From: Rhizobium albus
GTDB lineage: Bacteria > Pseudomonadota > Alphaproteobacteria > Rhizobiales > Rhizobiaceae
Assembly: GCA_030160035.1 (NCBI GenBank)
Contig: BSNO01000001.1
Coordinates: forward strand, 496,001 to 560,000
DNA: 64,000 bases
Reading direction: 5' to 3'
Part shown: one piece after another, positions 1 through 9,209 of the stretch
Numbering within the stretch: position 1 is the stretch's first letter
Layout of the letters: each line of letters begins with the position of its first letter
Translations under genes and position numbers: made by a program
Notes under the pieces: model-generated
The model's input: only the letters and a program-made list of their open reading frames with translations
Databases searched by the model: none
Told to the model about the DNA's origin: nothing

Positions 1-1372
1 CTTCCCACGCCTTCAGGATCGGATCGACCCAGCGCCACGCCGCCTCGACCTCGTCGCGGCGCATGAACAGCGTCTGGTTGTTGCGGATGACGTCGAGGAG
101 CAGCCGCTCGTAGGCGTCGGGGTTTCGCACATCGAAATTCTCGGCAAAGGTCATGTCCAGCGGCACGTGACGCAGGCGCATGCCACCCGGGCCCGGATCC
201 TTGATCATGATCCACTGCTTGACCGCTTCGTCCGGCTGCAGGCGAATAACCAGTTGATTGGCGATGACGCGGCCGGCGCTCTCGTCGAAGATGGAATGCG
301 GGATCGGCTTGAAGGCGATGACGATTTCGGACGCCCGCTCGGCCATGCGCTTGCCGGTGCGCAGATAGAATGGCACGCCGGCCCAGCGCCAGTTGCCGAT
401 TTCGGCCTTGATGGCGACGAAGGTTTCGGTGTTCGAGGTGCCGCTCTCCAGCTCGTCGAGATAGCCCTTGACCGGCCCGCCTGCCGATGCACCCGCGCGA
501 TACTGGCCGCGAACGGTCATCTGCTGAACATTGCGGCTGGTGATCGGGCGCAGTGCGCGCAGCACTTTCAGCTTTTCATCGCGCACGGCCTCTGCGTCCA
601 TGGACGACGGCGGCTCCATGGCGACGAGGCAGAGCAGCTGCATGATATGGTTTTGCACCATGTCGCGCAGCGCGCCGGCGGTATCGTAATAGCCGGCCCG
701 CCCTTCCAGCCCGACGCTTTCGGCAACCGTTATCTGAACGTGGTCGATATGCGCGGAATTCCACAGCGGCTCGTAAAGCGCGTTGGCAAAGCGCAGCGCC
801 ATCAGGTTCTGCACCGTCTCCTTGCCGAGATAGTGGTCGATGCGGAAGACCTGCTCTTCGCGGAAAACGCTGCCGATCGTGTCGTTCAGCTGCCGCGCCG
901 AGGCGAGGTCGCGCCCGATGGGTTTTTCCACGACGATGCGGGTCTTGTCGGTGATCAGCCCGTGGTCGCGGATGTGCTGGGAGATATCGCCGAAGAGCGA
1001 AGGCGACACGGCGAGATAGAAGGCGCGAATGCGATCTTCGCCCTCACTCAACAAGTCCTTGAGATCATCCCATCCCTTGTCGGATTTGGCGTCTACCGCG
1101 ACGTAGAAGAGGCGCGCGAGGAACTTCTCGACCTCGGCTTCGTCGAGGCCGCCATTGCCGACATGTTCGACCAGCGCGGCGCGTGCGAATTCGCGGAATT
1201 CGTCATGGGAAAGCTCGGAGCGGGATGCTCCGATGATGCGGGTCGGCTCCGTCAACTGGCCCGCTTCCTGGCGGTGATACAGCGCCGGAAGGAGCTTGCG
1301 CTCGGAAAGGTCGCCCGTACCGCCGAACACGACATAGTCGAAAGGATCGACCGGAATGATCTGGCTGCTCAT
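1..1372 (-). CDS. zwf: Glucose-6-phosphate 1-dehydrogenase, 3' end outside window
   Basis: Cytosolic enzyme that oxidises glucose 6-phosphate to 6-phosphogluconolactone with NADP+, opening the oxidative pentose-phosphate and Entner-Doudoroff routes. Seen: N-terminal nucleotide-binding stretch VVFGGTGDLSERKLLPALY, the substrate/catalytic signature RIDHYLGKE near residue 180, and a C-terminal part reaching WRWVDPILKAWE at the window edge. About 457 codons are present against the usual 490 or so, so only the last few dozen residues are missing. The ATG at 1372 is preceded by AGGGACTT at suitable spacing. Family assignment is firm; downstream partners (pgl, edd) would lie outside the window on the left. 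Confidence 0.96.
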   Translation of the reverse strand, partial: MSSQIIPVDPFDYVVFGGTGDLSERKLLPALYHRQEAGQLTEPTRIIGASRSELSHDEFREFARAALVEHVGNGGLDEAEVEKFLARLFYVAVDAKSDKGWDDLKDLLSEGEDRIRAFYLAVSPSLFGDISQHIRDHGLITDKTRIVVEKPIGRDLASARQLNDTIGSVFREEQVFRIDHYLGKETVQNLMALRFANALYEPLWNSAHIDHVQITVAESVGLEGRAGYYDTAGALRDMVQNHIMQLLCLVAMEPPSSMDAEAVRDEKLKVLRALRPITSRNVQQMTVRGQYRAGASAGGPVKGYLDELESGTSNTETFVAIKAEIGNWRWAGVPFYLRTGKRMAERASEIVIAFKPIPHSIFDESAGRVIANQLVIRLQPDEAVKQWIMIKDPGPGGMRLRHVPLDMTFAENFDVRNPDAYERLLLDVIRNNQTLFMRRDEVEAAWRWVDPILKAWE

Positions 1373-1460
1373 CGCATCAAGTCCCTGCAATCGGTGTCGT
1401 CGAGGTTTTTAATCTAATCGATTTAAAAAGGCCATAGCATGGCGACGATTTTGGCTGGCC

Positions 1461-2762
1461 TCAGATGCGGTCACGCAGCGAAAACCATGTCATCGCCAGG
1501 AAAAGAAGCGGTTGACGCAAGCGCGTTCCGCCGGGGAAAGCTGGGATCTTGAGGCGCTCGAACTGGGCGAGCCGGCTACGGTCGCCGAGCACCGCATCTG
1601 CGTAAAGCTTGCCGCAATAGTTCGACAGTTTAACCCCATGGCCCGAGTAGCCACCGATCGTGATCACATGCGGCATCACTTCGCGCACGAAGGGCTGGCG
1701 CGGCATGGTGATCGCGACCGACCCGCCCCAGGCATGGGTGATGTCGATATCGCCGAGATCCGGGTAGATTTCGGCGATCTGCTTGCGGATGTGCGACTTG
1801 ATGTCGGTGGGGCTTTCCGACGTGTATGCCTCGCGCCCGCCGAAGAGCAGCCGCCCATCGAGGCTCTTGCGGAAGTAGCGCACCACGAAGCGGCTGTCGT
1901 CCACAGCTTCGCCACCCGGAATGATGGTCGGCGCGCTGATCGGAACTGTCGCCCCGATGAAAGAGCGGATCGGCATCACATGCGCAGCTGTCACCGGCTC
2001 GAGCTCGCCGATATGAGCGTTGCAGGCGAGAAGCGCGTGGTTTGCAGTGATCGTGCCGCGGTCGGTCGTGACGGTGACGCGGCCATTCGCGCTGGCGATG
2101 CCCGTCGCGCGCGTATTCTCGTAGAGTTGCGCGCCTGCGTCATCCGTCGCGCGTGCCAGCCCAGCAACAAGTTTCATCGGGTGGATGTGGCCGGTGCCCA
2201 TGTCGCGCATGCCGCCGAAAAAGCGCGTCGACCCGAGGCGCTCCGCGGTCTCGGCGGCATCCATGAAGGTCGCCTGGGTGTAGCCGTAGCGCTCGGCCAG
2301 AATGTCGACATAGGAGCGGAAGTCATCGACATAGCGCTTCTTGTGCGCCACCGAGAGCTGGCCTTGCCGAAACTCCATGTCGATGCCGAGGCGCTCGGCG
2401 AAGTCGATCAGATAGCGCTTGCCGTCCTCGGCGAGATCGAAGAGCGCCTTGGATGTCTCAAGCCCGTATTGCGCTTCAAGCGCCGTGACGTCTTCTCGCT
2501 GCCCCGTGCCGATCTGGCCGCCATTGCGCCCGGAGGCGCCGTCGCCGAAACGCGCAGCGTCGATCAACACCACATCGACGCCGGCGATCGCCAAATTATA
2601 GGCCGCCTGCAAGCCGGTAAAACCGCCTCCGACGATGACGATATCGGCCTGTCGCGAGCCATCGAGAGGTTCAAAGCTTGGCCGCTCGGCAAGCGCATCC
2701 TCGTACCAGGAGATGCCGGGCGAGATGGGGCTTTGGTAGGCGATGGGATGCTCCGTCATCAT
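1461..2762 (-). CDS. puuB: FAD-dependent oxidoreductase, gamma-glutamylputrescine oxidase-like
   Basis: DAO/GlpO-type flavoprotein, probably oxidising gamma-glutamylputrescine to the aldehyde in putrescine breakdown. Seen: FAD-binding Rossmann motif IVIVGGGFTGLQAA shortly after an N-terminal ISWYEDAL segment typical of OrdL/PuuB proteins, the GASGRNGGQI flavin motif, and the C-terminal GYSGHGVKLS motif. The frame is open back to 2867, but conserved sequence begins at the paired ATGs 2762/2759, so I place the start there. It lies 120 bp downstream of the glutamine-synthetase-like gene on the same strand, the usual puuA-puuB pairing. Substrate is inferred from that pairing and from the putrescine importer at 13.1-17.2 kb; another amino-acid-derived amine is possible. 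Confidence 0.88.
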   Translation of the reverse strand: MMTEHPIAYQSPISPGISWYEDALAERPSFEPLDGSRQADIVIVGGGFTGLQAAYNLAIAGVDVVLIDAARFGDGASGRNGGQIGTGQREDVTALEAQYGLETSKALFDLAEDGKRYLIDFAERLGIDMEFRQGQLSVAHKKRYVDDFRSYVDILAERYGYTQATFMDAAETAERLGSTRFFGGMRDMGTGHIHPMKLVAGLARATDDAGAQLYENTRATGIASANGRVTVTTDRGTITANHALLACNAHIGELEPVTAAHVMPIRSFIGATVPISAPTIIPGGEAVDDSRFVVRYFRKSLDGRLLFGGREAYTSESPTDIKSHIRKQIAEIYPDLGDIDITHAWGGSVAITMPRQPFVREVMPHVITIGGYSGHGVKLSNYCGKLYADAVLGDRSRLAQFERLKIPAFPGGTRLRQPLLFLAMTWFSLRDRI

Positions 2763-2882
2763 GTGGTGGCTTCGCGCCGGCTGATCAGAGCAATTTCGCT
2801 TATGCTCAAATCGCTCAATTGCTCTGCATTTTTTGGTCGCGTTTCCGAACGGTGAACCGGTCTCCACTTCACCTGGAAACGC

Positions 2883-4325
2883 TCAGACGTTCAGCAGGAG
2901 ATATTCACGCTCCCACGGACTGATGACCTGCATGAAGGTTTCGAATTCGCCGCGTTTCAGCCCGCAATAGGTGGCGATGAAATCCGCGCCGAACACATCC
3001 TGGAATGCGGGTTCGCTTTCGAGCAGCGATACGGCTTCCAGAAGGCCGCGGGGAAGATCGACCGTCGTGCCCTCATTTGCGGTATGGGCCGTCGGTGCCG
3101 AAGGCTTTACGCCGCGAACCATGCCGAGATAGCCGCAGGCGAGCGACGCGGCGAGTGCCAGATAGGGGTTCGTATCTGAGGAGGGGAGGCGATTTTCCAC
3201 GCGCCGTGCGCTTGGGTCGGAACTTGGCACGCGGAAGGCAGTGGTGCGGTTGTCGTAGCCCCACGCATTGTTGACGGGGCAGGCCATGTCCGGCGTCAGT
3301 CGGCGATAGGAGTTCACGTAAGGCGCCATCATGACCAGCGCCTTCGGCACGAAATGCTGCATGCCGCCGATGAAGGAGAAGAACTCCTGCGATGCTTCGC
3401 CCTTCTCGTCGGCGAAGATATTGCGACCTGTGCTGAGGTCCACGACCGACTGATGGATGTGCATTGCCGAACCCGCCTGGCCCTGCATCGGCTTGGCCAT
3501 GAAGGTCGCGTACATGTTGTGGTTCAGCGCCGCCTCACGCAGCGTGCGCTTGAAGAGAAAGACCTGATCCGCAAGCTCGATCGGATCACCATGCCGCAGG
3601 TTGATTTCAAGCTGTGCCGGACCCTCTTCGTGGATCAGCGTATCGATCTCCAGGCCCTGCGCTTCGGAGAAGTGGTAGATGTCGTCGATCAGTTCGTCGA
3701 ACTCGTTGACGCCGGCGATCGAATAGGACTGGCCACCGGCGATGGTGCGGCCCGATCGGCCTTTCGGCGGCTGCAGCGGGTAATCCGGGTCGTCATTCTT
3801 CGCGACGAGGTAGAATTCGATCTCCGGCGCGACGACCGGCTGCCAGCCGCGCTCGCGGTAAAGGCCGACGACGCGCTTCAACACATTGCGTGGCGTATAG
3901 CCAACCTCATTCCCTTGCGTATCGACGATGTCGCAGACGACCTGCGCCGTCGGATCGGTTTCCCAGGGCACGACCGACAATGTCGACAGGTCCGGAACGA
4001 GCTTGAGGTCGCCATCGGTCGGGTCATAACGGAAGTCGCCCGTTTCCTCCGGATACTCGCCGGAGATGGTATGGCGGAACAACGCAGAGGGCAGCGACAG
4101 TGACGTATTGGACGTGAATTTCGACGTCGGCATCATCTTGCCGCGTGGCACACCGGCAATGTCGGGAGTGATGCATTCGATGTCTTCGATCCCACGCCAC
4201 TTCAGCCATTCGCTGGCTTGCTTCCAGTCTTTCACACCACGCTTCTGGTCAATGAAGGCTGGCCGTTTGCGAGGACGTTCCGTCCGTGCTGCGCCCGGAT
4301 GAAGTTCGATTCTGGAAGGCATCAA
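2883..4325 (-). CDS. puuA: Glutamine synthetase family protein, gamma-glutamylputrescine synthetase-like
   Basis: ATP-dependent ligase of the glutamine synthetase fold, 480 residues. It likely joins glutamate to putrescine, the first step of the Puu pathway. Seen: the N-terminal beta-grasp part, then the catalytic domain with the Glu ligand stretch VAPEIEFYLV, IHEEGPAQLEINL, the His-containing GSAMHIHQS loop and NRTTAFRVPSSDPSARRVENR near the C-terminus. The type I adenylylation-loop Tyr context was not evident. Start ATG at 4325. Same-strand pairing with the oxidase at 1461-2762 is the main evidence for polyamine rather than ammonia as substrate. Confidence 0.88.
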   Translation of the reverse strand: MMPSRIELHPGAARTERPRKRPAFIDQKRGVKDWKQASEWLKWRGIEDIECITPDIAGVPRGKMMPTSKFTSNTSLSLPSALFRHTISGEYPEETGDFRYDPTDGDLKLVPDLSTLSVVPWETDPTAQVVCDIVDTQGNEVGYTPRNVLKRVVGLYRERGWQPVVAPEIEFYLVAKNDDPDYPLQPPKGRSGRTIAGGQSYSIAGVNEFDELIDDIYHFSEAQGLEIDTLIHEEGPAQLEINLRHGDPIELADQVFLFKRTLREAALNHNMYATFMAKPMQGQAGSAMHIHQSVVDLSTGRNIFADEKGEASQEFFSFIGGMQHFVPKALVMMAPYVNSYRRLTPDMACPVNNAWGYDNRTTAFRVPSSDPSARRVENRLPSSDTNPYLALAASLACGYLGMVRGVKPSAPTAHTANEGTTVDLPRGLLEAVSLLESEPAFQDVFGADFIATYCGLKRGEFETFMQVISPWEREYLLLNV

Positions 4326-4499
4326 TCACCGTTTCAGTTTATGTCGATATGAGCATAGACCGGTGAAGTGACAGACGAAAGTCCTTGTGTCATCGCCCTC
4401 CCGATCGTTGCAGGTCGCGTCCACCGATCACGCGGCTGGATCAAATGCGGCACTTGCGCGTTCATCCGGTCATCACGGGCAAGCAAAAGGATCACCTCC

Positions 4500-4586
4500 A
4501 TGTTGAAGTTCATCGGCGGTACTGTCGGCGTCATTTTCCTGATCGGACTTCTGGTCGTCATCGGTCTTCTGAGCCTCATCTTCTGA
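4500..4586 (+). CDS. 28-residue single-span membrane protein
   Basis: Very short gene: MLKFIGG, then a nearly uninterrupted hydrophobic stretch (VGVIFLIGLLVVIGLLSLIF) to the TGA at 4584-4586. Almost the whole product is one transmembrane helix with a Lys at the cytoplasmic side. An AGGA sequence sits 9 bases before the ATG. Its function is unknown to me. The open frame extends upstream to 4368, but that part is Arg/Cys-rich and looks non-coding. A hairpin at 4640-4663 follows. Protein status is inferred from hydrophobicity, a Shine-Dalgarno-like site and compact layout. Confidence 0.55.
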   Translation: MLKFIGGTVGVIFLIGLLVVIGLLSLIF

Positions 4587-4639
4587 GTCTGGATCAATCA
4601 TCTTGCGACCCTGACGTGGGGCCGCAATGCCAAAGTCTA

Positions 4640-4663
4640 CCGGCCCGTGTATCTTCGGGCCGG
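4640..4663 (+). terminator. GC-rich hairpin downstream of the 28-residue gene
   Basis: Perfect 8-bp inverted repeat CCGGCCCG / CGGGCCGG with an 8-base loop. No strong T-run follows, so termination strength is uncertain; it could also stabilise the short mRNA. Confidence 0.45.
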
Positions 4664-4884
4664 AGCCCCTAAATTTCTACTGAAAACGCGATCTCTCGCC
4701 TGCATTTGTTAAGTTTTCGGCAAGCAGCGTTCCTCATCAATTGTTGCAGGCTGCTGCGAGATTAACTCTCGTGCCGACATGACGTCCCCAAGCCGCGCCA
4801 TCATGGGCATGTATAGTTGTCTGTGGGTGCAGTTTTCATCAATTACACCGTGATTGATGCGCACCGAGTAAAAGGGGTGAGGGA

Positions 4885-5484
4885 ATGTCGTTGCTCGCCA
4901 CGAGCAGGCTTGCAGTATACGCAGCGGTCTGGGGGGCTGCTTGTGCGTCCTTGTCCCAGGCATCCGCCACCGGAATTGACCACCGAGAAGCGGTCAAAGC
5001 ATATTTTCAGAACAATCTGGCCGAGTGGGTTAAAAGCCCCGAGATCATCGAGGCCGTGCGCGCGCAAAATGGCATGACAGCCGCATGGACGCAGGCTGAA
5101 ATAGATGCCGCGGACGCCGAATGGCGCGCTGAAATCGGTCAGATCCAGCGTCCCCAGATCGACGCCATGATTCAGAATTCCGTCTCGCAATTTCTGCGTC
5201 AGAAACAGTCTGCCGCCGACTGGATGATCGTCGAGATCATCGTGATGGATGGCAGGGGGCTCAATGTCGGCGTCAGCACGCCGACGTCGGATTACTGGCA
5301 AGGCGACGAAGACAAGTTCCAGAAGACGTTTCTTCAGCCGGAAGCCGGCCTCTTCATCGACGACATCGAATACGAGCCCGATACGCACCTCGTTCTCAGT
5401 CAGGCGAACAGTGCGATCATTGATCCAGATACGGGCGAGCCCATCGGAGCGATCACGGTCTCTCTGAACCTGAACAAGCTCTGA
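4885..5484 (+). CDS. Secreted sensor-like protein encoded with a chemoreceptor
   Basis: 199-residue protein with an N-terminal signal peptide (hydrophobic core LAVYAAVWGAACASL, likely cleavage after QASA). The mature part has IDHREAVKAYFQNNLAEWV, a predicted helical middle, then a beta-rich C-terminal half (WMIVEIIVMDGRGLNVGVS; AIIDPDTGEPIGAITVSLNL) that looks like a PAS/Cache-type sensor fold. No transmembrane anchor beyond the signal is visible, so the product should be periplasmic. It ends 21 bp before the chemoreceptor gene on the same strand and is probably co-transcribed. I infer a stand-alone ligand-sensing partner for that receptor. Start ATG 4885 has AAGGGG seven bases upstream. Confidence 0.75.
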   Translation: MSLLATSRLAVYAAVWGAACASLSQASATGIDHREAVKAYFQNNLAEWVKSPEIIEAVRAQNGMTAAWTQAEIDAADAEWRAEIGQIQRPQIDAMIQNSVSQFLRQKQSAADWMIVEIIVMDGRGLNVGVSTPTSDYWQGDEDKFQKTFLQPEAGLFIDDIEYEPDTHLVLSQANSAIIDPDTGEPIGAITVSLNLNKL

Positions 5485-5505
5485 TCGCGCCAAGGACAGA
5501 CAAAC

Positions 5506-7515
5506 ATGAAAGCTAACGTTTCCAAACCCGGTCCGGTTGGTTTCCTCGGTCGGCTCTCGCTGACCACGAAGCTCGCCGCGGTCATCATCGTGGTCAATCT
5601 CATCGGGCTCGGCGCCACGGTGTGGTGGCTTTATCAATCGGCCGAACACACGCTGCGCCAGGATGCATTCGCCAATTGGAGCCGCGAGGTGAAGGAAGTC
5701 GGCATGGTTGCAGCCGGCGGCGTGAAATGGAACGTGCCGGAAGCGATCGAAGATGCCTACAAGGGCTACGCAACCTCCGACGAGCACGACCTGGTGCAGA
5801 TCATCGTCTACAATGCGGCTGGCACGGAAATGACTGCCTGGACGCGCTCCGGTGCAGATGGCGCTGCAGCGCGCCGCGACATCGAAGCGATGATGGCGAC
5901 ACCGCCGCAAAATTCGGTCATCAACGACCTCCCGCTCGGTGACGGCAAGGTTACGATCATCGCGCCGCTGGAGCCGGACAGCGAAGGCAATCCGCGCGGT
6001 CATATCGCCACCGTCTGGAGCACGGCAAACCTTCACGCAACTAGCGTTGCTTTCGGTCTGCAGACACTTGCCGTTCAGGGCGTCTCGATCCTCATCGTCG
6101 TCGGGCTCTTCCTCCTTGCGCTTCGGACCATCGTCACGCGTCCGCTCGGCGACCTCACGGCGCGCATCAAGCGGCTGGATGAAGGCGATCTCGAAACAGG
6201 CGTTCCGCACCGTGCCCGCACCGACACGGTCGGCGTGGTCGCCAATGCGCTGGAGTCTTTCCGCATCTCCGCCATGGAAAAGCGGGAAGCAGAGCTGGAA
6301 GCAACGCGCCAGCGCGCGGCCTTCGAGGCTGAGCGTGAACGCAACGAAACCGAGACGCTTCGCACGGCCAAGGCCCGCGAAGAGGCGATGGAAACGGTCG
6401 GTGATGCGCTGCGTCGCCTGGCACAGGGCGATCTCACCGTCCAGATCGAACAGATCGACCACGCATTCGCCTCGCTGCAGGAAAACTTCAATGCGGCGGT
6501 GAAATCGCTCGGCGAAACTTTGTCCGACATCACCGATGCCACGCAGTCGGTCAGCGGCAGCTCCGGTGAAATCGCCAAAGCGGCAGACGATCTGTCGCGT
6601 CGCACCGAGCAGCAGGCGGCGTCGCTTGAAGAGACTGCAGCGGCGCTCGACCAGATCACGCAGACGGTGCGCGCCAGCGCTCAACGCGCCGAAGAAGCCG
6701 ACCGCATGGTCGTTGACGCAACGACGGGAGCTCGCAATTCCCGTGCAGTCGTCGGCGATGCCATCACGGCGATGGAGCGGATCGAGACATCGTCAACGCA
6801 GATCAGCCAAATCATCGGTGTGATCGACGATATCGCCTTCCAGACCAACCTGCTGGCGCTCAACGCCGGTGTCGAGGCGGCGCGCGCTGGTGAAGCGGGC
6901 AAGGGCTTCGCGGTCGTTGCCCAGGAAGTCCGCGAGCTTGCCCAGCGTTCGGCCGCGGCGGCGAAGGAGATCAAGGACCTCATCCGCAAGTCGGGCGAGG
7001 AGGTCGGCATGGGGGTCGCACATGTCAACAAGACCGGCGCGTCGCTCGAGCAGATCGAACGGCACGTGCACATGATCAAGGACCATATTGCAGCCATCGT
7101 CACGTCGGCGCGCGAGCAGTCCGCCGGTCTCCAGGAGATCAACACCGCCGTCAACCAAATGGACCAGGTGACCCAGCAGAACGCCGCCATGGTCGAGCAG
7201 ACCAATGCCGCCTGCGTGAGCCTCGAGGAACAGGCACAGTCACTGCGCGGTCTGGTCGGCCGCTTCGAAATGGCGGGCCGTGGATCCATGGTCTCGCAGG
7301 GCTATGAGCGCAGGGCTGCAAGTGCCGCGTCGGCGGCTCCCGTCTCGCGCCGGCCCACGGCACCCGCTCCGGTTAGGGCAAACAGCGCTGCCGTTGCTAC
7401 GCGGGAATCTCCGGCACGCGCGCTTGGACGCAAGTTGGCCGGTGCCTTCGGCGGCGGTGGTTCTGCCGCAACTGCGGCAGCATCCACGGAGGAGGAGGGC
7501 TGGACCGAATTCTGA
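5506..7515 (+). CDS. Methyl-accepting chemotaxis protein
   Basis: 669-residue transmembrane chemoreceptor. Order: TM1 about 21-43, periplasmic sensor about 44-184, TM2 about 185-208, HAMP about 209-262, a long coiled-coil linker with a second HAMP-like stretch, then the signalling hairpin about 436-480 (IDDIAFQTNLLALNAGVEAA, GKGFAVVAQEVRELA) that contacts CheA/CheW. The C-terminus is an Ala/Pro-rich tail ending in GWTEF, which fits the xWxxF pentapeptide that docks CheR/CheB methylation enzymes. It is preceded by the periplasmic sensor-like gene at 4885-5484. Ligand unknown. Confidence 0.95.
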   Translation: MKANVSKPGPVGFLGRLSLTTKLAAVIIVVNLIGLGATVWWLYQSAEHTLRQDAFANWSREVKEVGMVAAGGVKWNVPEAIEDAYKGYATSDEHDLVQIIVYNAAGTEMTAWTRSGADGAAARRDIEAMMATPPQNSVINDLPLGDGKVTIIAPLEPDSEGNPRGHIATVWSTANLHATSVAFGLQTLAVQGVSILIVVGLFLLALRTIVTRPLGDLTARIKRLDEGDLETGVPHRARTDTVGVVANALESFRISAMEKREAELEATRQRAAFEAERERNETETLRTAKAREEAMETVGDALRRLAQGDLTVQIEQIDHAFASLQENFNAAVKSLGETLSDITDATQSVSGSSGEIAKAADDLSRRTEQQAASLEETAAALDQITQTVRASAQRAEEADRMVVDATTGARNSRAVVGDAITAMERIETSSTQISQIIGVIDDIAFQTNLLALNAGVEAARAGEAGKGFAVVAQEVRELAQRSAAAAKEIKDLIRKSGEEVGMGVAHVNKTGASLEQIERHVHMIKDHIAAIVTSAREQSAGLQEINTAVNQMDQVTQQNAAMVEQTNAACVSLEEQAQSLRGLVGRFEMAGRGSMVSQGYERRAASAASAAPVSRRPTAPAPVRANSAAVATRESPARALGRKLAGAFGGGGSAATAAASTEEEGWTEF

Positions 7516-7541
7516 TCCCGCCACTTCGAGTGTAAATTCAA

Positions 7542-7572
7542 AGACGCCGGCGCCAACATCGCGCCGGCGTCT
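7542..7572 (+). terminator. Strong hairpin after the chemoreceptor gene
   Basis: Perfect 12-bp inverted repeat AGACGCCGGCGC / GCGCCGGCGTCT with a 7-base loop, 26 bp after the receptor stop. Only a short T-run (GTTT) follows, so it is terminator-like rather than canonical. Confidence 0.6.
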
Positions 7573-7638
7573 GCCGTTTGAGGCGCGGCGGAACCGTTCA
7601 ACCTGCCATCCGTTCCAACGGATCGATGAGGGGCAATC

Positions 7639-8388
7639 ATGAGACTGACAGATTTGCGTTCGGCAGTAACCTTGAAGGCTTTGTGGCCCATCGCCCTTTT
7701 GGCGGTGCTTGGCGCCTGCATGTTCGTCTTTCTCGAGCTTGCAGAAGAGATCATGGAAGGCGAGGGGCTCGACTTCGACGAGCGACTGCTTCTGGCTTTG
7801 CGAAATCCTCTCGACACGAGCGATCCACTCGGTCCGCCCTGGCTTGAAGAGACCGCGCTCGAACTCACCGCCTTGGGCGGCTATCCGATCATCGGGCTGC
7901 TGACGCTCGCCGTTGCTGGCTATCTCGGTGTCGCAACGAGGCGTTGGGCTGCGTTCTATGTCCTCTTTTCCGTCGCCGGCGGCGCGATCCTCTCCACCGT
8001 GCTCAAGGCATTCTTCGAGCGGCCGCGGCCGGATCTTGTCGAGCAACTGGATGTCATCCACACGGCGAGCTTCCCGAGCGGCCATGCGATGGTCGGGACT
8101 GTCACCTATCTCACGCTCGGCGCGCTGCTGATCCGCTATGCGCGCAGCCGTGCCGAAGTGATCTATGTCGCGACCGTCGTCTTCATCATCACCGTCACGA
8201 TCGGGCTGACGCGCGTTTATCTCGGTGTCCACTGGCCAAGCGACGTTATTGCGGGATGGGCACTCGGATTGTCCTGGGCATCGATCGTCTGGTGCGCAAT
8301 CGCATTGATCGAAAATCGTGCACGGCTTGCCGAACTCGGCGTTCAGGCCCGTGGTTATCTTCACCGCAACGACAAGGCCCCACTTTAA
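7639..8388 (+). CDS. PAP2-family membrane phosphatase
   Basis: 249-residue integral membrane lipid phosphatase of the PAP2/PgpB type, acting on lipid phosphates or undecaprenyl pyrophosphate at the outer face of the inner membrane. Seen: the three phosphatase motifs in order, KAFFERPRP, PSGHA and TRVYLGVHWPSDV (the catalytic His lies in the last two), spread over about six membrane segments. An N-terminal acidic loop (LAEEIMEGEGLDFDE) is typical of the family. Its stop overlaps the next start (TAATG at 8386-8390), so it is translationally coupled to the DUF1206 gene. Exact substrate cannot be told. Confidence 0.92.
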   Translation: MRLTDLRSAVTLKALWPIALLAVLGACMFVFLELAEEIMEGEGLDFDERLLLALRNPLDTSDPLGPPWLEETALELTALGGYPIIGLLTLAVAGYLGVATRRWAAFYVLFSVAGGAILSTVLKAFFERPRPDLVEQLDVIHTASFPSGHAMVGTVTYLTLGALLIRYARSRAEVIYVATVVFIITVTIGLTRVYLGVHWPSDVIAGWALGLSWASIVWCAIALIENRARLAELGVQARGYLHRNDKAPL

Positions 8389-9209
8389 TGGTATCTCCGC
8401 ATCGCCACGTCTGGTTCAAGCCGTTTGCCCGAACAGGCTACGCCGCCCGTGGATTGGTCTACATCGTCATCGGCTTCTTCGCCGTCCTGGCCGCCATCGG
8501 CTCGGGCGAGGAGCAGGGCTCTCGCGACGCTCTGCGCACGATCCTCAACACGCCCTTTGGCGACATGACGGCCATTCTCCTGATGTGCGGCATGGTTTCT
8601 TACCTCATCTGGCGCTTCATCCAGGCGATCTTCGACACGGACCAGCACGGTCTCGGCTTCAAGGGCGCGGCTATCCGCGGCGGTCTTATCGCTTCCGGCG
8701 TGACCTACGGCGTTCTCGCAGTCTTCACATTCGGGCTCTGGAACGGATCGCAAGGTGATGAGGGCGAAGGCGGCAGTGGATCGCAGATCGTCGACTTCAT
8801 CGTCTCCATCGTGGGCAGCCAGGTGGTGGCCTATGCATTGACGGCCGTCTTCATCGGCGTCGGCATCGCGCATATCGCAAAGGCCGTGCGCAAGGGGTAC
8901 GCTCGCCATTTCGAAGCACCGCAGAAGGTGATGGACTTCGTGCATCCCATCGCGCGAACGGGTCTGACGGCGCGGGGCCTGTCGTTTCTCGTCGTCGCGT
9001 TCCTGCTTTTCTACCGTGGCCTTAATGCCGGAGGCGAAGGTTCGCCCACGCCCGGCGTCGAGGATGCGCTCAGTTTTGTTCAGGGGCTGCCCTTCGGCGG
9101 CATTCTCTTGGGCGCAATGGGTGTCGGCCTCATGGCTTTCGCGCTCTATTCGATCCTCGAAGCAATCTGGAGACGGATCAATGTCGAAGATGCCGATGCC
9201 GTCAGGTGA
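8388..9209 (+). CDS. DUF1206 multi-spanning membrane protein
   Basis: 273-residue membrane protein made of three similar two-helix units, the hallmark of DUF1206. The units start at residues ARTGYAARGLVYIVIG, then the segment with GGLIASGVTYGVLAVF, then ARTGLTARGLSFLVVA. The function of the family is not known. The start ATG at 8388 overlaps the stop of the PAP2 gene, and its 3' end overlaps the DUF4112 gene by 29 bp, so the three genes form a tight envelope-related cluster. Confidence 0.88.
   Translation: MVSPHRHVWFKPFARTGYAARGLVYIVIGFFAVLAAIGSGEEQGSRDALRTILNTPFGDMTAILLMCGMVSYLIWRFIQAIFDTDQHGLGFKGAAIRGGLIASGVTYGVLAVFTFGLWNGSQGDEGEGGSGSQIVDFIVSIVGSQVVAYALTAVFIGVGIAHIAKAVRKGYARHFEAPQKVMDFVHPIARTGLTARGLSFLVVAFLLFYRGLNAGGEGSPTPGVEDALSFVQGLPFGGILLGAMGVGLMAFALYSILEAIWRRINVEDADAVR

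Noticed and set aside
167-1417. 416-codon plus-strand open frame
   Set aside because: It lies antisense to zwf, whose frame carries full family motifs; the plus-strand product has no recognisable domain.
1512-2855. 447-codon plus-strand open frame
   Set aside because: Antisense shadow of the puuB-like oxidase in GC-rich DNA.
4843-6684. 613-codon minus-strand open frame
   Set aside because: Covers the secreted sensor and chemoreceptor genes on the other strand; Arg/Asp-rich shadow without motifs.
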